64,000 nt of DNA from Sinobacterium caligoides (GCF_003752585.1 NZ_RKHR01000003.1:620001-684000); one strand, 5' to 3'. Positions 35,419 through 44,314 are shown, counted from the first letter of the stretch. Notes: a model not told the origin generated them from the letters alone. A program made the numbers and translations.

Positions 35419-36245
35419 GACTGCTTCACCATTTTTGCCCCGCGATGATCCGCTGCCACTTTCGCTATGCGACGATAGCTATCTATAACCTCAACGGAAT
35501 CCTTCGCGATCAAAACATTTTCTGCAGCGCTCGACGCCCAAGAAAGCTGCTGACGCCGCGTGAAACCTTGCTCTTTCACCACGACAACGATCTTATCGAG
35601 GTGCTTGCGCCCAAGTGCTTTAACTTTCTCTGACCACACATTAGGTGCCGCCGTTAACGCCTGCACCTCAACCTCAGAAAACATCATCCGTAACTTGTTG
35701 GCCGACGCATCACTGTCAGTGACAAAGAGTAGGTTCTCGTCCGCGTGATGCTGATAAATCTCTTCTGACGACAGTAGATAAGGCTCAGTGATCGATGACG
35801 ACAATTTGTGGTAGGGCTTACCCGCCGCTAACCATGCTGCCGTGCCACCGCGCAGATATTTAACCGTTAGTCCTTTGCTGCGTAAACTCATACAAAGCGA
35901 CTCCGCTTGCTGCTGCTGCAACGCCTGCCCAACAATCAGCAACGGCTTTGTGGCTGATAGAGATAAAGACTTACTAATATCGGCATCAATAGCCCCTGGA
36001 ATCTCGCCCTGTGCGCCCCCCCTATCCTGACGAATATCAATCAACTGATAACCAGAAGGGTTGCCAAGCTCAGTAATAGAAAGCGCGCAAGTCGATAAGA
36101 ATATCGACTGATTTGCCTGTTTAACAGCACAAGACTCAACAGCATGATCAGCCACAGTCACCTCCGCAATCCTCTGTAAAGAAGAAGCATATGAACTAGT
36201 AACCCCAAAAAAGGCACCGACGCACAGGCACAACCGAAGTTTCAT
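35406..36245 (-). CDS. Exported rhodanese-like protein with degenerate active site
   Basis: 279 residues. A signal peptide (MKLRLCLCVGAFFGVTSSYA) is followed by a rhodanese-like domain at about 65-145 (YQLIDIRQDRGGAQGEIPGAIDADI; LRGGTAAWLAAGKPYHKL). The loop that should hold the catalytic cysteine reads PLLIVGQALQQQQAE, with Gly-Gln where CxxGxxR-type text is expected, so sulfurtransferase activity is unlikely. A second, weaker rhodanese-like half may span about 155-250. Cysteines near the N-terminus (VESCAVKQ, LSTCALS) may pair. It has a good AAAGGT ribosome site and is the first gene of the exported-protein block. Confidence 0.78.
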   Translation of the reverse strand: MKLRLCLCVGAFFGVTSSYASSLQRIAEVTVADHAVESCAVKQANQSIFLSTCALSITELGNPSGYQLIDIRQDRGGAQGEIPGAIDADISKSLSLSATKPLLIVGQALQQQQAESLCMSLRSKGLTVKYLRGGTAAWLAAGKPYHKLSSSITEPYLLSSEEIYQHHADENLLFVTDSDASANKLRMMFSEVEVQALTAAPNVWSEKVKALGRKHLDKIVVVVKEQGFTRRQQLSWASSAAENVLIAKDSVEVIDSYRRIAKVAADHRGAKMVKQSCQG

Positions 36246-36600
36246 AGCAAACCTTTATAATGAACCGTTAAGACGTATTGATAAAAACTCAATCTAACGG
36301 AAGTAGTCCATTAAGTATTTTTTATTTTAATTAAGGCGGATTGTATTCGCTTTGTCACTACAAAGTCCACATAGAAGTAAGCAAAACGATAATTATTTAC
36401 CAACACCAAGTATTCCGAAAGAAATAAATAAATGCGCACGACTAATTGTGGAAAGAAAATCGACACAAACGTACTCGTTATTTCAAAAATTAAAAATATA
36501 TCGAGTTAATTATTTGCTCAAAAGTTGATAATTAATAAAGGCTATATTTATTAATTTAAAAAGCTCGTCAGTTAGCCCCCCCAATAGGGCTCGTACCAAG
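36246..36600. other. AT-rich intergenic region with probable promoter of Rhs block
   Basis: No ORF. The sequence is strongly AT-rich and lies between the start of the rhodanese gene and the end of the cold-shock-like gene, both on the minus strand. A possible cold-shock gene terminator (stem AGCCC/GGGCT then CTTTTTAAA on the minus strand) lies at about 36555-36595. I cannot assign promoter boxes with confidence. Confidence 0.4.
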
Positions 36601-36810
36601 CTAAAAACAAATCAAGTCTTCAGCACGCAGCCCCGTTGGTTGCCCTACCTGGGTAAACTCGACAAGCTGCCCCTCGTGCACCCTCTCACTGGGGTTGTAG
36701 CGTAGTGCTTCATCAGTAAACATTGCATCGGGGCCGAGCTCCTGCTCGATGATGCCAAAGCCTTCGGTCTCGTTAAACCAAATAATCGTCCCTGTCACGC
36801 GATTAGGCAT
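36601..36810 (-). CDS. Divergent cold-shock-domain protein
   Basis: I take the ATG at 36810 because AAAGGGA lies about six bases upstream, giving 69 residues, the normal CSP length. GTIIWFNETEGFGIIEQE corresponds to the CSP beta1-RNP1 stretch (GxVKWFNxxKGFGFI), with RNP1 changed to EGFGII. The RNP2 position (VFVH in CSPs) reads AMFTDEAL, so a key aromatic/His is missing. Nucleic-acid binding is therefore possible but altered. Monocistronic. Confidence 0.78.
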   Translation of the reverse strand: MPNRVTGTIIWFNETEGFGIIEQELGPDAMFTDEALRYNPSERVHEGQLVEFTQVGQPTGLRAEDLICF

Positions 36811-37195
36811 AATCATTCCCTTTAGTTCGTTGGTCAGCCTTTGATTACACCGTATGACTAACACGCATTGATCGCCGCCGGTACTTGATGATTACCAGTC
36901 TCAATGCCGAACACTACCCGCCATGAGGCCTTGTAGTACCGGCGATGGATTGTAGCAGCACAGTATTACCGTTTTAAGGCGCTCTGAGCATAATCACAAA
37001 ACACTACCGAACAGTTCACAGAAAGAAAATATAGGAAAAATAGCCCGCTATGACTTGCTCGTACGGCGAATAAATAAGACCATCAAGGATTAGCTACTTG
37101 GTCATATCGTAGATTGAACGTCATCAGCTGCAATATCGCCGTCACCCGGCCAGCAGAATGCCCGCTCGACCACCATCAGCACAAGAGGAAACCCC
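36811..37195. other. Intergenic region between divergent genes
   Basis: It lies between the divergent cold-shock-like gene and the 37196 gene. Bases 36864-36811 can be read as an N-terminal extension of the cold-shock protein, but without a ribosome site. I see no RNA gene. A cold-shock 5' leader may lie here but has no diagnostic motif. Confidence 0.35.
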
Positions 37196-37573
37196 ATGAA
37201 GTACTCTCTTCTCTTTGCCCTACTGCTTAGCTGCAGCGTCGACGCCGCGCAGTTTTTCCCCACCCCCCTCGTGGACGAAGGCTTACAGGGCGATACCCTG
37301 CACGCCTTGGAATGTTCGCTGCTCTATCAGATGGAGCACGACGACCAACCCAGTGGCAGTGCCGCACACCAGAGTCTATTACTGCTCAAGCGCGACGGCT
37401 TGTTCGATGAACAAAAGATCGCCTCACTGTTGCAGTTTGAGATGGGTAAGTTAAACGCACTCATCGAGGCAACGATCGCCAACCACTTTCCCGAGAAACG
37501 CGGCGATGAGGCCACCAGCCTCGCGATTAAAAGCCAAATGAGCCGAATGGCCTGCACTTACTCTGAGCAATAA
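37196..37573 (+). CDS. Small secreted protein of unknown function
   Basis: 125 residues with a Sec signal (MKYSLLFALLLSCSVDAA). AGAGGAAACCCC just upstream supplies a ribosome site. The mature part is largely helical and contains two cysteines (LECSLLY and MACTYSEQ) that probably pair. No family recognised. It converges with the DUF502 gene with only 16 bases between the stops. Confidence 0.68.
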   Translation: MKYSLLFALLLSCSVDAAQFFPTPLVDEGLQGDTLHALECSLLYQMEHDDQPSGSAAHQSLLLLKRDGLFDEQKIASLLQFEMGKLNALIEATIANHFPEKRGDEATSLAIKSQMSRMACTYSEQ

Positions 37574-37589
37574 TGGCCGCCCCGTCGGG

Positions 37590-38189
37590 TTACTGTGCCG
37601 CCACCTCCGTTGTCGAGGTGATTCCAGCCGTTAAGCTATAGCGCATCGCCTCTTCGAAAGACCAGTCCACCACGGTTAGATCCTCACGCTTGACTAGGCT
37701 TGTCACCCCGGCAATCTGATAACTTAACTGAAACAACACCGGCACCCAATCCCCCTCTGGCAACGCCGCAAGCAGGGGTTCCGGGGCATTATCAGCCATG
37801 ATAAAGCCCACCACATAACTGCCGTTGGATTGCTTAACCAATACCGTCTGCTGACCTTTATTCTCTTCGTTTTGGCTCATCAATGAGGCGATATCGTTAA
37901 TACTGCCATAGACCGTCTTAAACAGCGGGAAACGCATCAGCTGCTGCACGATCACATCGTACAGCCAAACAATCGGGCTCACCGAAAACAACAGGCCGGC
38001 CGCGAAGACGAGCAGCAAAACCAACAGAAAGCCCTCGCCGGTAAATAGCGTTGGCAGACCAACCAGGCGTAGCAGAAAATCACCCAACTCATCCAAAGAG
38101 GCAAAGAGCGACCAGAAGATCCACAGGCTAACGACCATAGGAAGCAGGTTTAACACCCCCTTCAGCAAGGTGTTCGTCATATTTTTCAT
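37590..38189 (-). CDS. DUF502 family membrane protein
   Basis: The ATG at 38189 (MKNMTNTLLKGVLNLLPMVV) is chosen because it begins the typical DUF502 N-terminus and has GGTGG upstream. The 45 codons further upstream look non-coding and overlap the neighbour. This gives about 199 residues with two membrane helices (about 9-32 and 54-78). Then comes the family's soluble part (PLFKTVYGSINDIASLM, YVVGFIMAD, WVPVLF). The DUF502 role is unknown; plant homologues (LCV-like) are membrane proteins. No operon partner is certain. Confidence 0.85.
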   Translation of the reverse strand: MKNMTNTLLKGVLNLLPMVVSLWIFWSLFASLDELGDFLLRLVGLPTLFTGEGFLLVLLLVFAAGLLFSVSPIVWLYDVIVQQLMRFPLFKTVYGSINDIASLMSQNEENKGQQTVLVKQSNGSYVVGFIMADNAPEPLLAALPEGDWVPVLFQLSYQIAGVTSLVKREDLTVVDWSFEEAMRYSLTAGITSTTEVAAQ

Positions 38190-38281
38190 AGTTTCCACCG
38201 TTCGATGACACAATAAGCACAGAGTGGGCGCCATATTATCATAACCACGCCGAGCACAAACCCTCCTGACACATGCAAAGC

Positions 38282-38860
38282 TTAGCTGGCAGCAAGACCG
38301 AGCTTTGCCACCGCCTTGAGCCACCGCTCACGCTTCTCTGCACTAGAATGGATCACCGGGCCAACCAGCTTGCTCCGCACCGAGGCAAAACCAACAAACT
38401 TCAACGTCGTAACCTTCAACTGATAAATAGCCGGCGCACCCTGCACCAAGTAATAATACCAAGGTGGCGTATCCATCGTCATCACCAGCCTAGCCGTTCG
38501 TCCGCGCAATAACGGCCTGGGGAACGATTTGCCAGCCTCATACTGGAAGGCAAAGCCAGGCAGCAATACACGATCGATCAAGCCCTTTAACTTCGCCGGC
38601 AGCGCCCCCCACCAGATCGGCGTAAAAATCACTAAGTGATCGCACCACTGGAGCGCCTGCTGAAAATCGACAAGCGGCGCCTCGAGCGCTTTATCGACCT
38701 CATAACCACCCGATAAATTGCTATCGAATACCATGGTCGACAAATCAAACTGCCGCACCTCATGTCCCCGGCTCGCCATCTGCGCATACACCGCCGCCAA
38801 CTGAGCGGTAAAACTTCCTTGCTTAGGGTTCGCCGATAAGACCACTACACGCCTTGCCAT
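38282..38860 (-). CDS. NAD(P)H-dependent oxidoreductase, flavodoxin-like fold (NQO1/KefF type)
   Basis: 192 residues from the ATG at 38860, with GGAGAG just upstream; the in-frame GTG at 38872 lies within the ribosome site and is less likely. Family text: VVVLSANPKQGSFTAQLAAVYAQ (FMN phosphate loop), WCDHLVIFTPIWWGALPAKLKGLIDRVLLPGFAF (flavin ring/quinone site), TARLVMTMDTPPWYY. These enzymes reduce quinones or nitro-compounds with two electrons, in the cytoplasm. The MerR gene 66 bases upstream on the same strand is its likely regulator, so a stress- or electrophile-responsive pair is plausible. Confidence 0.9.
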   Translation of the reverse strand: MARRVVVLSANPKQGSFTAQLAAVYAQMASRGHEVRQFDLSTMVFDSNLSGGYEVDKALEAPLVDFQQALQWCDHLVIFTPIWWGALPAKLKGLIDRVLLPGFAFQYEAGKSFPRPLLRGRTARLVMTMDTPPWYYYLVQGAPAIYQLKVTTLKFVGFASVRSKLVGPVIHSSAEKRERWLKAVAKLGLAAS

Positions 38861-38926
38861 CACTCTCTCCACAATAATAGGTAGGCGCCCAGTTTACCGC
38901 CTCCCCTTAAGGGTAGAGTCAAGCCA

Positions 38927-39268
38927 TCAGCTGGGTTTTATCTGCTCATAGCAAATATCCAGACTGGCGATCTTCTGCTGTACATCTTCAATCTGCTGAG
39001 TCAGCTGCTGCCTAATGCCATGTAAAAACACTTTTATCGTAGACCAGTCTATCTGCCCTTCATTATACTGAATAACGCCCTGCAGCTGCGATAGACCAAC
39101 CCCTAAGGCCTTTGCCTCTTTGATCAACAGCAGCACCTCGATGTCCGCCTCTTTATACAGGCGGTAGCGCCCAACGCGCTCAAGCTGGCGAATCAAACCG
39201 ATCTCTTCATAGAAGCGAATCGCCTTGATAGATAACCCCGTCCTTTTTGCTGCCTCTCCAATATACAT
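38927..39268 (-). CDS. MerR-family transcriptional regulator
   Basis: 113 residues. The N-terminal winged helix is typical (MYIGEAAKRTGLSIKAIRFYEEIGLI then GRYRLYKEADIEVLLLIKEAKALGVGLSQL). A short coiled coil follows (QQLTQQIEDVQQKIASLDICYEQIK). One cysteine (DICYEQI) near the C-terminus might sense a ligand, but the paired metal-binding cysteines of CueR/ZntR are absent. It probably controls the oxidoreductase directly downstream. Confidence 0.9.
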   Translation of the reverse strand: MYIGEAAKRTGLSIKAIRFYEEIGLIRQLERVGRYRLYKEADIEVLLLIKEAKALGVGLSQLQGVIQYNEGQIDWSTIKVFLHGIRQQLTQQIEDVQQKIASLDICYEQIKPS

Positions 39269-39606
39269 ACACCACCAACTACAATAGCTTAATTCAATTT
39301 AATTACAGCAATCATTATGCCAAATACAAAACTGGTTTCTCGGGAAAAACACTCAATCACTCTATCATTACTATTTTAAAATAGTGATATCGACCTTAAA
39401 AAACGATAACAAGCAAAAACAACAATTATATTACAAGACAAATAACATCTTTAAATCATCCAAACTAATTACACGGAGAAAAAAATTTAAACGAATAATT
39501 CATGTAAGCGCTCAATAACATGCCATGCACTAAAAAATCACAAAAGGTCTTTCTGTGTCAGCATGGTAAGCAGCAACACGAGCACGACTAGAAAACAGCA
39601 AAATAG
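39269..39606. other. AT-rich intergenic region
   Basis: No ORF with coding character. Very AT-rich. It should hold the MerR promoter. I cannot point to a clear MerR-type 19-base-spaced promoter or dyad. Confidence 0.4.
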
Positions 39607-40176
39607 TTAGCCCTTATTGTTATCCGGGGAACGAAAGTCTCGCCGAAAACTGGTTTCGTAACGTAAAAAAGGCATCGCGGTCTCAGCGTAATAAAACACC
39701 CCTTCGCGTCTCACAACCAAGCGTAAAATCCGCGGGGGCGGTGCAGGCAGTAAAGCAAGCCACCACGAACCGTCGTCCAGTAATCGCATCGATTGCGGTG
39801 ACGAAGCGACTGACGCCGTGACGACCTCAACAGCTGTGCCATCATCAACTACTGCAAGACCATGGTCAGCCACGATCGCCAACTGCGCACTATCGATGGA
39901 AATATTGGCTCGCAGCTCTAGACTCATACGCCCTGTAGCATCTTCGCGCCCCTTAATGACGAGAGTTAAATCGCCATTTTTCAGCGTGCACTGCCCGCTA
40001 GCGTGGCGACAATTCGGCAATGCTAGCAGACGGTAAGACTGGCCACTCTCCGCTGCCCGCGCACGCTCGGCTAGATAATAATCAGTGGCAAAGTAGCCGA
40101 TCAACGCTAACAACGGCGCAATAATCAACGCGCTTACAAAGTGTTTATTGGCTAACATCGGCCTTAACCTCGACAA
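39607..40176 (-). CDS. Membrane-anchored periplasmic protein of unknown function
   Basis: 189 residues (ATG at 40176; a second ATG at 40158 is possible). An N-terminal anchor (about 14-32, FVSALIIAPLLALIGYFATDYYLA) precedes a beta-rich soluble domain with a CxxxxxxxC pair (NCRHASGQCTLKNGDLTLVI). No family recognised. It is 39 bases after the symporter gene, but a strong terminator lies between them, so it may be transcribed by read-through or from its own promoter. Confidence 0.68.
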   Translation of the reverse strand: MSRLRPMLANKHFVSALIIAPLLALIGYFATDYYLAERARAAESGQSYRLLALPNCRHASGQCTLKNGDLTLVIKGREDATGRMSLELRANISIDSAQLAIVADHGLAVVDDGTAVEVVTASVASSPQSMRLLDDGSWWLALLPAPPPRILRLVVRREGVFYYAETAMPFLRYETSFRRDFRSPDNNKG

Positions 40177-40179
40177 CAG

Positions 40180-40207
40180 AAAAAAACGCCCTCGCTCGAC
40201 GAGGGCG
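40180..40207 (-). terminator. Rho-independent terminator after symporter gene
   Basis: On the minus strand CGCCCTCG-TCGAG-CGAGGGCG forms an 8-bp stem followed directly by TTTTTTT. It begins nine bases after the symporter stop codon. Textbook intrinsic terminator. Confidence 0.92.
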
Positions 40208-40215
40208 GGAACCCT

Positions 40216-41949
40216 TTAATGCTGCTGCGCAGCCTCAGCACCCACAGGGATGCGCACATACTCCACTAAGTCCTGCACCTCCTGCGGCGGCGGCTTGGTG
40301 GCGTAGGAGACCGCGAAGGCAACAACAAAGTTACACAAGGCACCGACAGCACCAAAAGCATTGGGCTCAATACCAAGGAACCAGTTCTGCGGCAAGTCAC
40401 CGAGGAAGCTGGTACTCGCGACGAACATCACGCCCTTGTGCTGGAAAACATACAGCAACGTTAGCGTCAAGCCGGTTAACATACCAGCAACCGCGCCCTC
40501 CTTATTAATCCGCTTATTGAACACCCCCATCATCAACACCGGGAAGATCGATGATGCAGCAAGCCCGAAGGCTAGCGCCACCGTACCAGCAGCAAAATCC
40601 GGTGGATTGAACCCAAGGTAGCCCGCGACACCAATCGCCCCAGCCATAGCTAAGCGACTTGCCCGCAGCTCATTCCGCTCAGAGATAGCCGGCATTAACA
40701 CCCCCTTCAATAAGTCATGCGAGATTGCCGATGATATCGCCAACAACAACCCCGCTGCGGTCGAGAGTGCTGCCGCCAAACCACCCGCAGCCACGAGCGC
40801 AATCACCCAATTCGGTAACTGTGCAATCTCCGGGTTGGCGAGCACCATGATATCTTGATCAACCTTAACCATCTCGTTGGCCTGGTTATCCGCCGAGTAA
40901 TGAATACGTCCATCGCCATTCTTATCCTCATATTGCAGCAGACCTGTCTTTTCCCAGTTTTTAAACCAGCTCGGCCGATCGGCGTAGGCAATCCCTGCAC
41001 GACTCGTGTCAGGCTGAATGGTATTAATTAAATTTAACCGCGCCATCGCCGCCACTGCTGGCGCTGTTGTATAGAGAATGGCAATAAACACCAGCGCCCA
41101 GCCCGCCGAGCTGCGCGCAGCCTGCACTGTCGGTACAGTAAAGAAGCGGATAATCACATGCGGCAACCCCGCAGTGCCAATCATCAAGGTCAGCGTATAG
41201 ACAAACATATTCAAGGTACTGAGCCTCGCCGTCGTGGTGTATTCCGCAAAACCGAGATCCATCACCACCTGGTCGAGTCGATCGAGCAGAAAGGTTTCCC
41301 CCATCGTCGAACCAAGCCCCAGCTGTGGGATAGGGTTACCCGTGAGATTCAGAGAGATAAAGATTGCCGGAATCGTGTAGGCAAATATTAAGACACAGTA
41401 TTGTGCGATCTGTGTATAGGTAATGCCCTTCATACCGCCAAGCACCGAATAGAAGAAGACGATGACCATGCCGATCATCAAACCACTATCATAATCAACT
41501 TCTAGGAAGCGTGAGAAGGCAACACCAATACCCTTCATCTGACCGATAACGTAGGTCACTGAGGCAACAATAAGACAAACAACTGCGACGATACGAGCCG
41601 CACGAGAATAAAAGCGATCACCAATAAATTCAGGCACAGTAAACTTGCCGTATTTACGCAGATAGGGGGCCAATAACATAGCCAGCAAGACGAACCCGCC
41701 CGTCCAGCCCATCAGAAAAACAGAACCACCATACCCCAGGAACGCAATCAACCCTGCCATACTAATAAACGACGCCGCCGACATCCAATCCGCCGCCGTC
41801 GCCATGCCGTTTGCAATCGGGTGAATACCACCACCGGCAACGTAAAATTCTTTTGTTGAGTCCGCCCTCGCCCAGATAGCAATGGCGATATATACAGCAA
41901 AAGTTAAACCCACCACGAGATAGGTTAAAGTCTGAAGTTCCATCATCAT
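40216..41949 (-). CDS. Sodium:solute symporter, VC_2705 subfamily (acetate/lactate type)
   Basis: About 577 residues, with thirteen or so membrane segments. Family marks: STKEFYVAGGGIHPIANGMATAADWMSAASFISM near the N-terminus and GTAGLPHVIIRFFTVP. An insertion after about residue 310 holds an EF-hand-like loop (DKNGDGRIHYS), typical of this subfamily, then GGLAAALSTAAGLLLAISSAISHDLLK. Three consecutive ATGs begin the gene. The third (41943) has the best distance from the AGGGG site, so the true product may be two residues shorter. It follows the DUF4212 small-subunit gene after a few bases. Together they import a short-chain carboxylate with sodium. Confidence 0.94.
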   Translation of the reverse strand: MMMELQTLTYLVVGLTFAVYIAIAIWARADSTKEFYVAGGGIHPIANGMATAADWMSAASFISMAGLIAFLGYGGSVFLMGWTGGFVLLAMLLAPYLRKYGKFTVPEFIGDRFYSRAARIVAVVCLIVASVTYVIGQMKGIGVAFSRFLEVDYDSGLMIGMVIVFFYSVLGGMKGITYTQIAQYCVLIFAYTIPAIFISLNLTGNPIPQLGLGSTMGETFLLDRLDQVVMDLGFAEYTTTARLSTLNMFVYTLTLMIGTAGLPHVIIRFFTVPTVQAARSSAGWALVFIAILYTTAPAVAAMARLNLINTIQPDTSRAGIAYADRPSWFKNWEKTGLLQYEDKNGDGRIHYSADNQANEMVKVDQDIMVLANPEIAQLPNWVIALVAAGGLAAALSTAAGLLLAISSAISHDLLKGVLMPAISERNELRASRLAMAGAIGVAGYLGFNPPDFAAGTVALAFGLAASSIFPVLMMGVFNKRINKEGAVAGMLTGLTLTLLYVFQHKGVMFVASTSFLGDLPQNWFLGIEPNAFGAVGALCNFVVAFAVSYATKPPPQEVQDLVEYVRIPVGAEAAQQH

Positions 41950-41952
41950 CCC

Positions 41953-42219
41953 CTATTCTTCGTGAACGCCATATTTGCGATCGAGCCGAGCCATTTGCCA
42001 TGAGTAGACAAAGATCAGCACTACAAAACTATAAATTGAGCCCTGTTGCGCAAACCAGAAGCCTAGCTTATAACCGCCAAGCCGGAATTGATTAAGCTCT
42101 TCAACGAATAAAATGCCGCAACCGAATGATACGACGAACCACACCACGAGTAACTTGACCATCAATACAAGGTTCTCACGCCAATACGCCTTTGCATCCT
42201 GATCGCTATTAAAAGCCAT
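41953..42219 (-). CDS. DUF4212 small subunit of sodium/solute symporter
   Basis: 88 residues. Two membrane helices (MVKLLVVWFVVSFGCGILFV and YKLGFWFAQQGSIYSFVVLIFVYSWQM) and the family ending RLDRKYGV are clear. The N-terminal AYWRENLVLM is also typical. An AGGAAGGG site precedes the ATG. It is the first gene of the symporter transcription unit. The protein is thought to be a partner of the large symporter subunit. Confidence 0.92.
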   Translation of the reverse strand: MAFNSDQDAKAYWRENLVLMVKLLVVWFVVSFGCGILFVEELNQFRLGGYKLGFWFAQQGSIYSFVVLIFVYSWQMARLDRKYGVHEE

Positions 42220-42413
42220 TGCTGCCCTTCCTCTGCACCTTACAACGGTACATTATTATTGTGACAATACGGCTGTCTGAATACCCCATAGACCTAGCCG
42301 CTCCTCTTCCTGAGAGCTACATTATGCATGAGCTTGCCATGGCGGAACAACCGCATTTTCAAGCAATAATAGCTTTAATTAAACCATCGATTAAAGCAGT
42401 AAACAGAAACTAG

Positions 42414-43190
42414 CAATCAATAGCGGTATATAGCTCTAGCTAACATGCAACCTTCCTTTAAAGCAAAGTTAAGGGAGGTGAGCACCCACCAACAAGCCGA
42501 TCAGTATAGCCAGCAAACAGGACACCGCTTCAAACAGCGGCCAACATAGACTGCAGCCCCAAACATGAACTTTATGTTACAAAAAAATAAGTTTTAAAAA
42601 AACAAGTGAAAGCTCAGCAAGATGTCTATACTTAAGTTACTTAAAATTTAAATAATTTTTCTTTCCTGATAAGACCAATTATATATACTATAAAAATAAC
42701 AATGAAACCTAACCATTATAAATCCAACACAGCATGAGCGAGCAACCTGCAATGGTTATTTATACATACTTCTTGTGCGACTTCAGCAATACAAAAAGGG
42801 TAGCCACTTTACAGCCCTATACACTTAATGGCTTCTAGAATATGCTTCACTAGCTGGCTAATTAAGTGGCACAGAGGTGCCATATTGAAACCTATTTATT
42901 ATTTCGTTATCGCCAATGGAGGGTGAAAACAACTGTTTAAAGCACCAAGGTCAGCAAGAACCAAGGAATAAACGCCATTCCGTGAGACTTATTGACCTCG
43001 CCTTATAAAACAGAGTTGTTAAAAATGAGATATGTAGCGATAAACGTCAGGGATCTAAAGATCAAACAACATACTACACTGCCAGCAAAAAAAAGCGCCA
43101 AGCTGATAGCGTTCAAATACTGACAACAAGAAGAAAGGAAGCAATACGCCACACAACAACGTTACAACTACATTAACTTTAAGGATTAAT
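42414..43190. other. Long AT-rich intergenic region
   Basis: Nearly 800 bases without a credible gene. A small hairpin TGGCAC-AGAG-GTGCCA lies at 42867-42882. Promoters for the divergent symporter (minus) and DUF3050 (plus) genes should lie at its two ends. No RNA family motif recognised. Confidence 0.4.
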
Positions 43191-44030
43191 ATGAATATTG
43201 AGAATAATATAGCTGAAACGAGAAAACATCTTACCGCCCACAAAATCTACGAAAGCATTTCTTCAGTTGACGATCTAAGAATATTTATGTCTGCCCACGT
43301 ATTTGCCGTTTGGGACTTTATGAGCCTTGCTAAAAGGCTGCAAACCTCGATGACATGCACGGTACTACCTTGGCAAACACCTTCAGACCCCTTTGCTGCC
43401 CGCCTGATCAATGAGATTATTTTCTATGAAGAAACGGACATAGATCACAACGGTCAGCCAGGCAGTCATCTCGACATGTATCTATCAGCCATGCGTGAAA
43501 TCGGTGCGGATACCAGCCTCTTTGACAGTTTCACCCATGCACTCACGCACGGTAAAGATGTACCAGAAGCTTTAGCTTGTGCCAATGTTCCGCACTACAT
43601 CGCGCACTTTGTCACCAATAACATCCACTGTGCAATCGAGGGACAGTTAGAAGAAGTAGCCAGCAGCTTCTTATTTGGCCGTGAAGACGCTATCCCTGAC
43701 ATGTTCACTCTGTTTTTGGAGAAGTGGAAAGTTGATCGCAAAGAAATCCCCGCCCTCGTCTATTATCTAGAGCGCCACATCGACCTGGATGGCGACGAGC
43801 ATGGACCTGCCGCCCATAAAATCCTCAACAACTTAATCGGTGATGACAAAGCCAAAGAAGAGCGCGCCTCACAATCGGCCATCAACGCGATCAGTGATAG
43901 AGTGGGCCTCTGGGACGGCATCCTGTTAGACATCGAAAAGTCGAGAGAAAAAGCAGAAGCGAGTAAAAAAGATAAGATATCACTGGACTATATAAAACAA
44001 CCTGATAGTGCCATCTCCGAACGAGTATAA
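43191..44030 (+). CDS. DUF3050 family protein (haem-oxygenase-like fold)
   Basis: 279 residues with good AAGGA ribosome site. Typical text: LTAHKIYESISSVDDLRIFMSAHVFAVWDFMSLAKRLQ, then RLINEIIFYEETDIDHNG, SHLDMYLSAMREIGAD, YLERHIDLDGDEHGPAAHKIL. The conserved His and Glu residues (SAHVFAVWDF, EIIFYEE, ERHIDLDGDEH) match an iron-binding haem-oxygenase-like di-metal oxidase scaffold. No activity is established for DUF3050. The terminator at 44078-44104 follows. Confidence 0.9.
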   Translation: MNIENNIAETRKHLTAHKIYESISSVDDLRIFMSAHVFAVWDFMSLAKRLQTSMTCTVLPWQTPSDPFAARLINEIIFYEETDIDHNGQPGSHLDMYLSAMREIGADTSLFDSFTHALTHGKDVPEALACANVPHYIAHFVTNNIHCAIEGQLEEVASSFLFGREDAIPDMFTLFLEKWKVDRKEIPALVYYLERHIDLDGDEHGPAAHKILNNLIGDDKAKEERASQSAINAISDRVGLWDGILLDIEKSREKAEASKKDKISLDYIKQPDSAISERV

Positions 44031-44065
44031 GACTACCCGTTAGCGCCCCCCTTAGGGTATACACC

Positions 44066-44314
44066 ATGAACACTATTAAAACGGAGCTTGCCTCCGTTTT
44101 TTTCTGCCTGCCACTCTTGCTAGGCGCACTCGGCAACCATCATGAAAAAACAACAACCAGCAGAAAAATACCGGCACCACCAAGCTACCACACGACCTTA
44201 GACGTCCCCTTACCCCCTATTAAGGTGGCTTATCGAAACATAGCACCTCAAAAGCTAAAAAATGCCGAAACAACATACCCAAAAAGCAATATTGCCTCAT
44301 CACAAGGCCCATAA
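44066..44314 (+). CDS. Small exported protein, unknown function
   Basis: 82 residues. Hydrophobic N-terminus (ELASVFFCLPLLLGALG) resembling a signal peptide, then a Thr/Pro/Lys-rich tail. An AGGG site lies about eight bases upstream. The first 13 codons coincide with an intrinsic terminator hairpin, so a full transcript would require read-through. It could be an unselected open frame. Confidence 0.4.
   Translation: MNTIKTELASVFFCLPLLLGALGNHHEKTTTSRKIPAPPSYHTTLDVPLPPIKVAYRNIAPQKLKNAETTYPKSNIASSQGP
44078..44104 (+). terminator. Rho-independent terminator downstream of DUF3050 gene
   Basis: AAAACGGAG (44078-44086), loop CTTGC, CTCCGTTTT (44092-44100), continuing TTT. The stem has 5 GC-rich pairs extended by A-T pairs and ends in seven T residues. 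It lies 48 bases after the DUF3050 stop and inside the 5' end of the 44066 frame. Confidence 0.85.
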
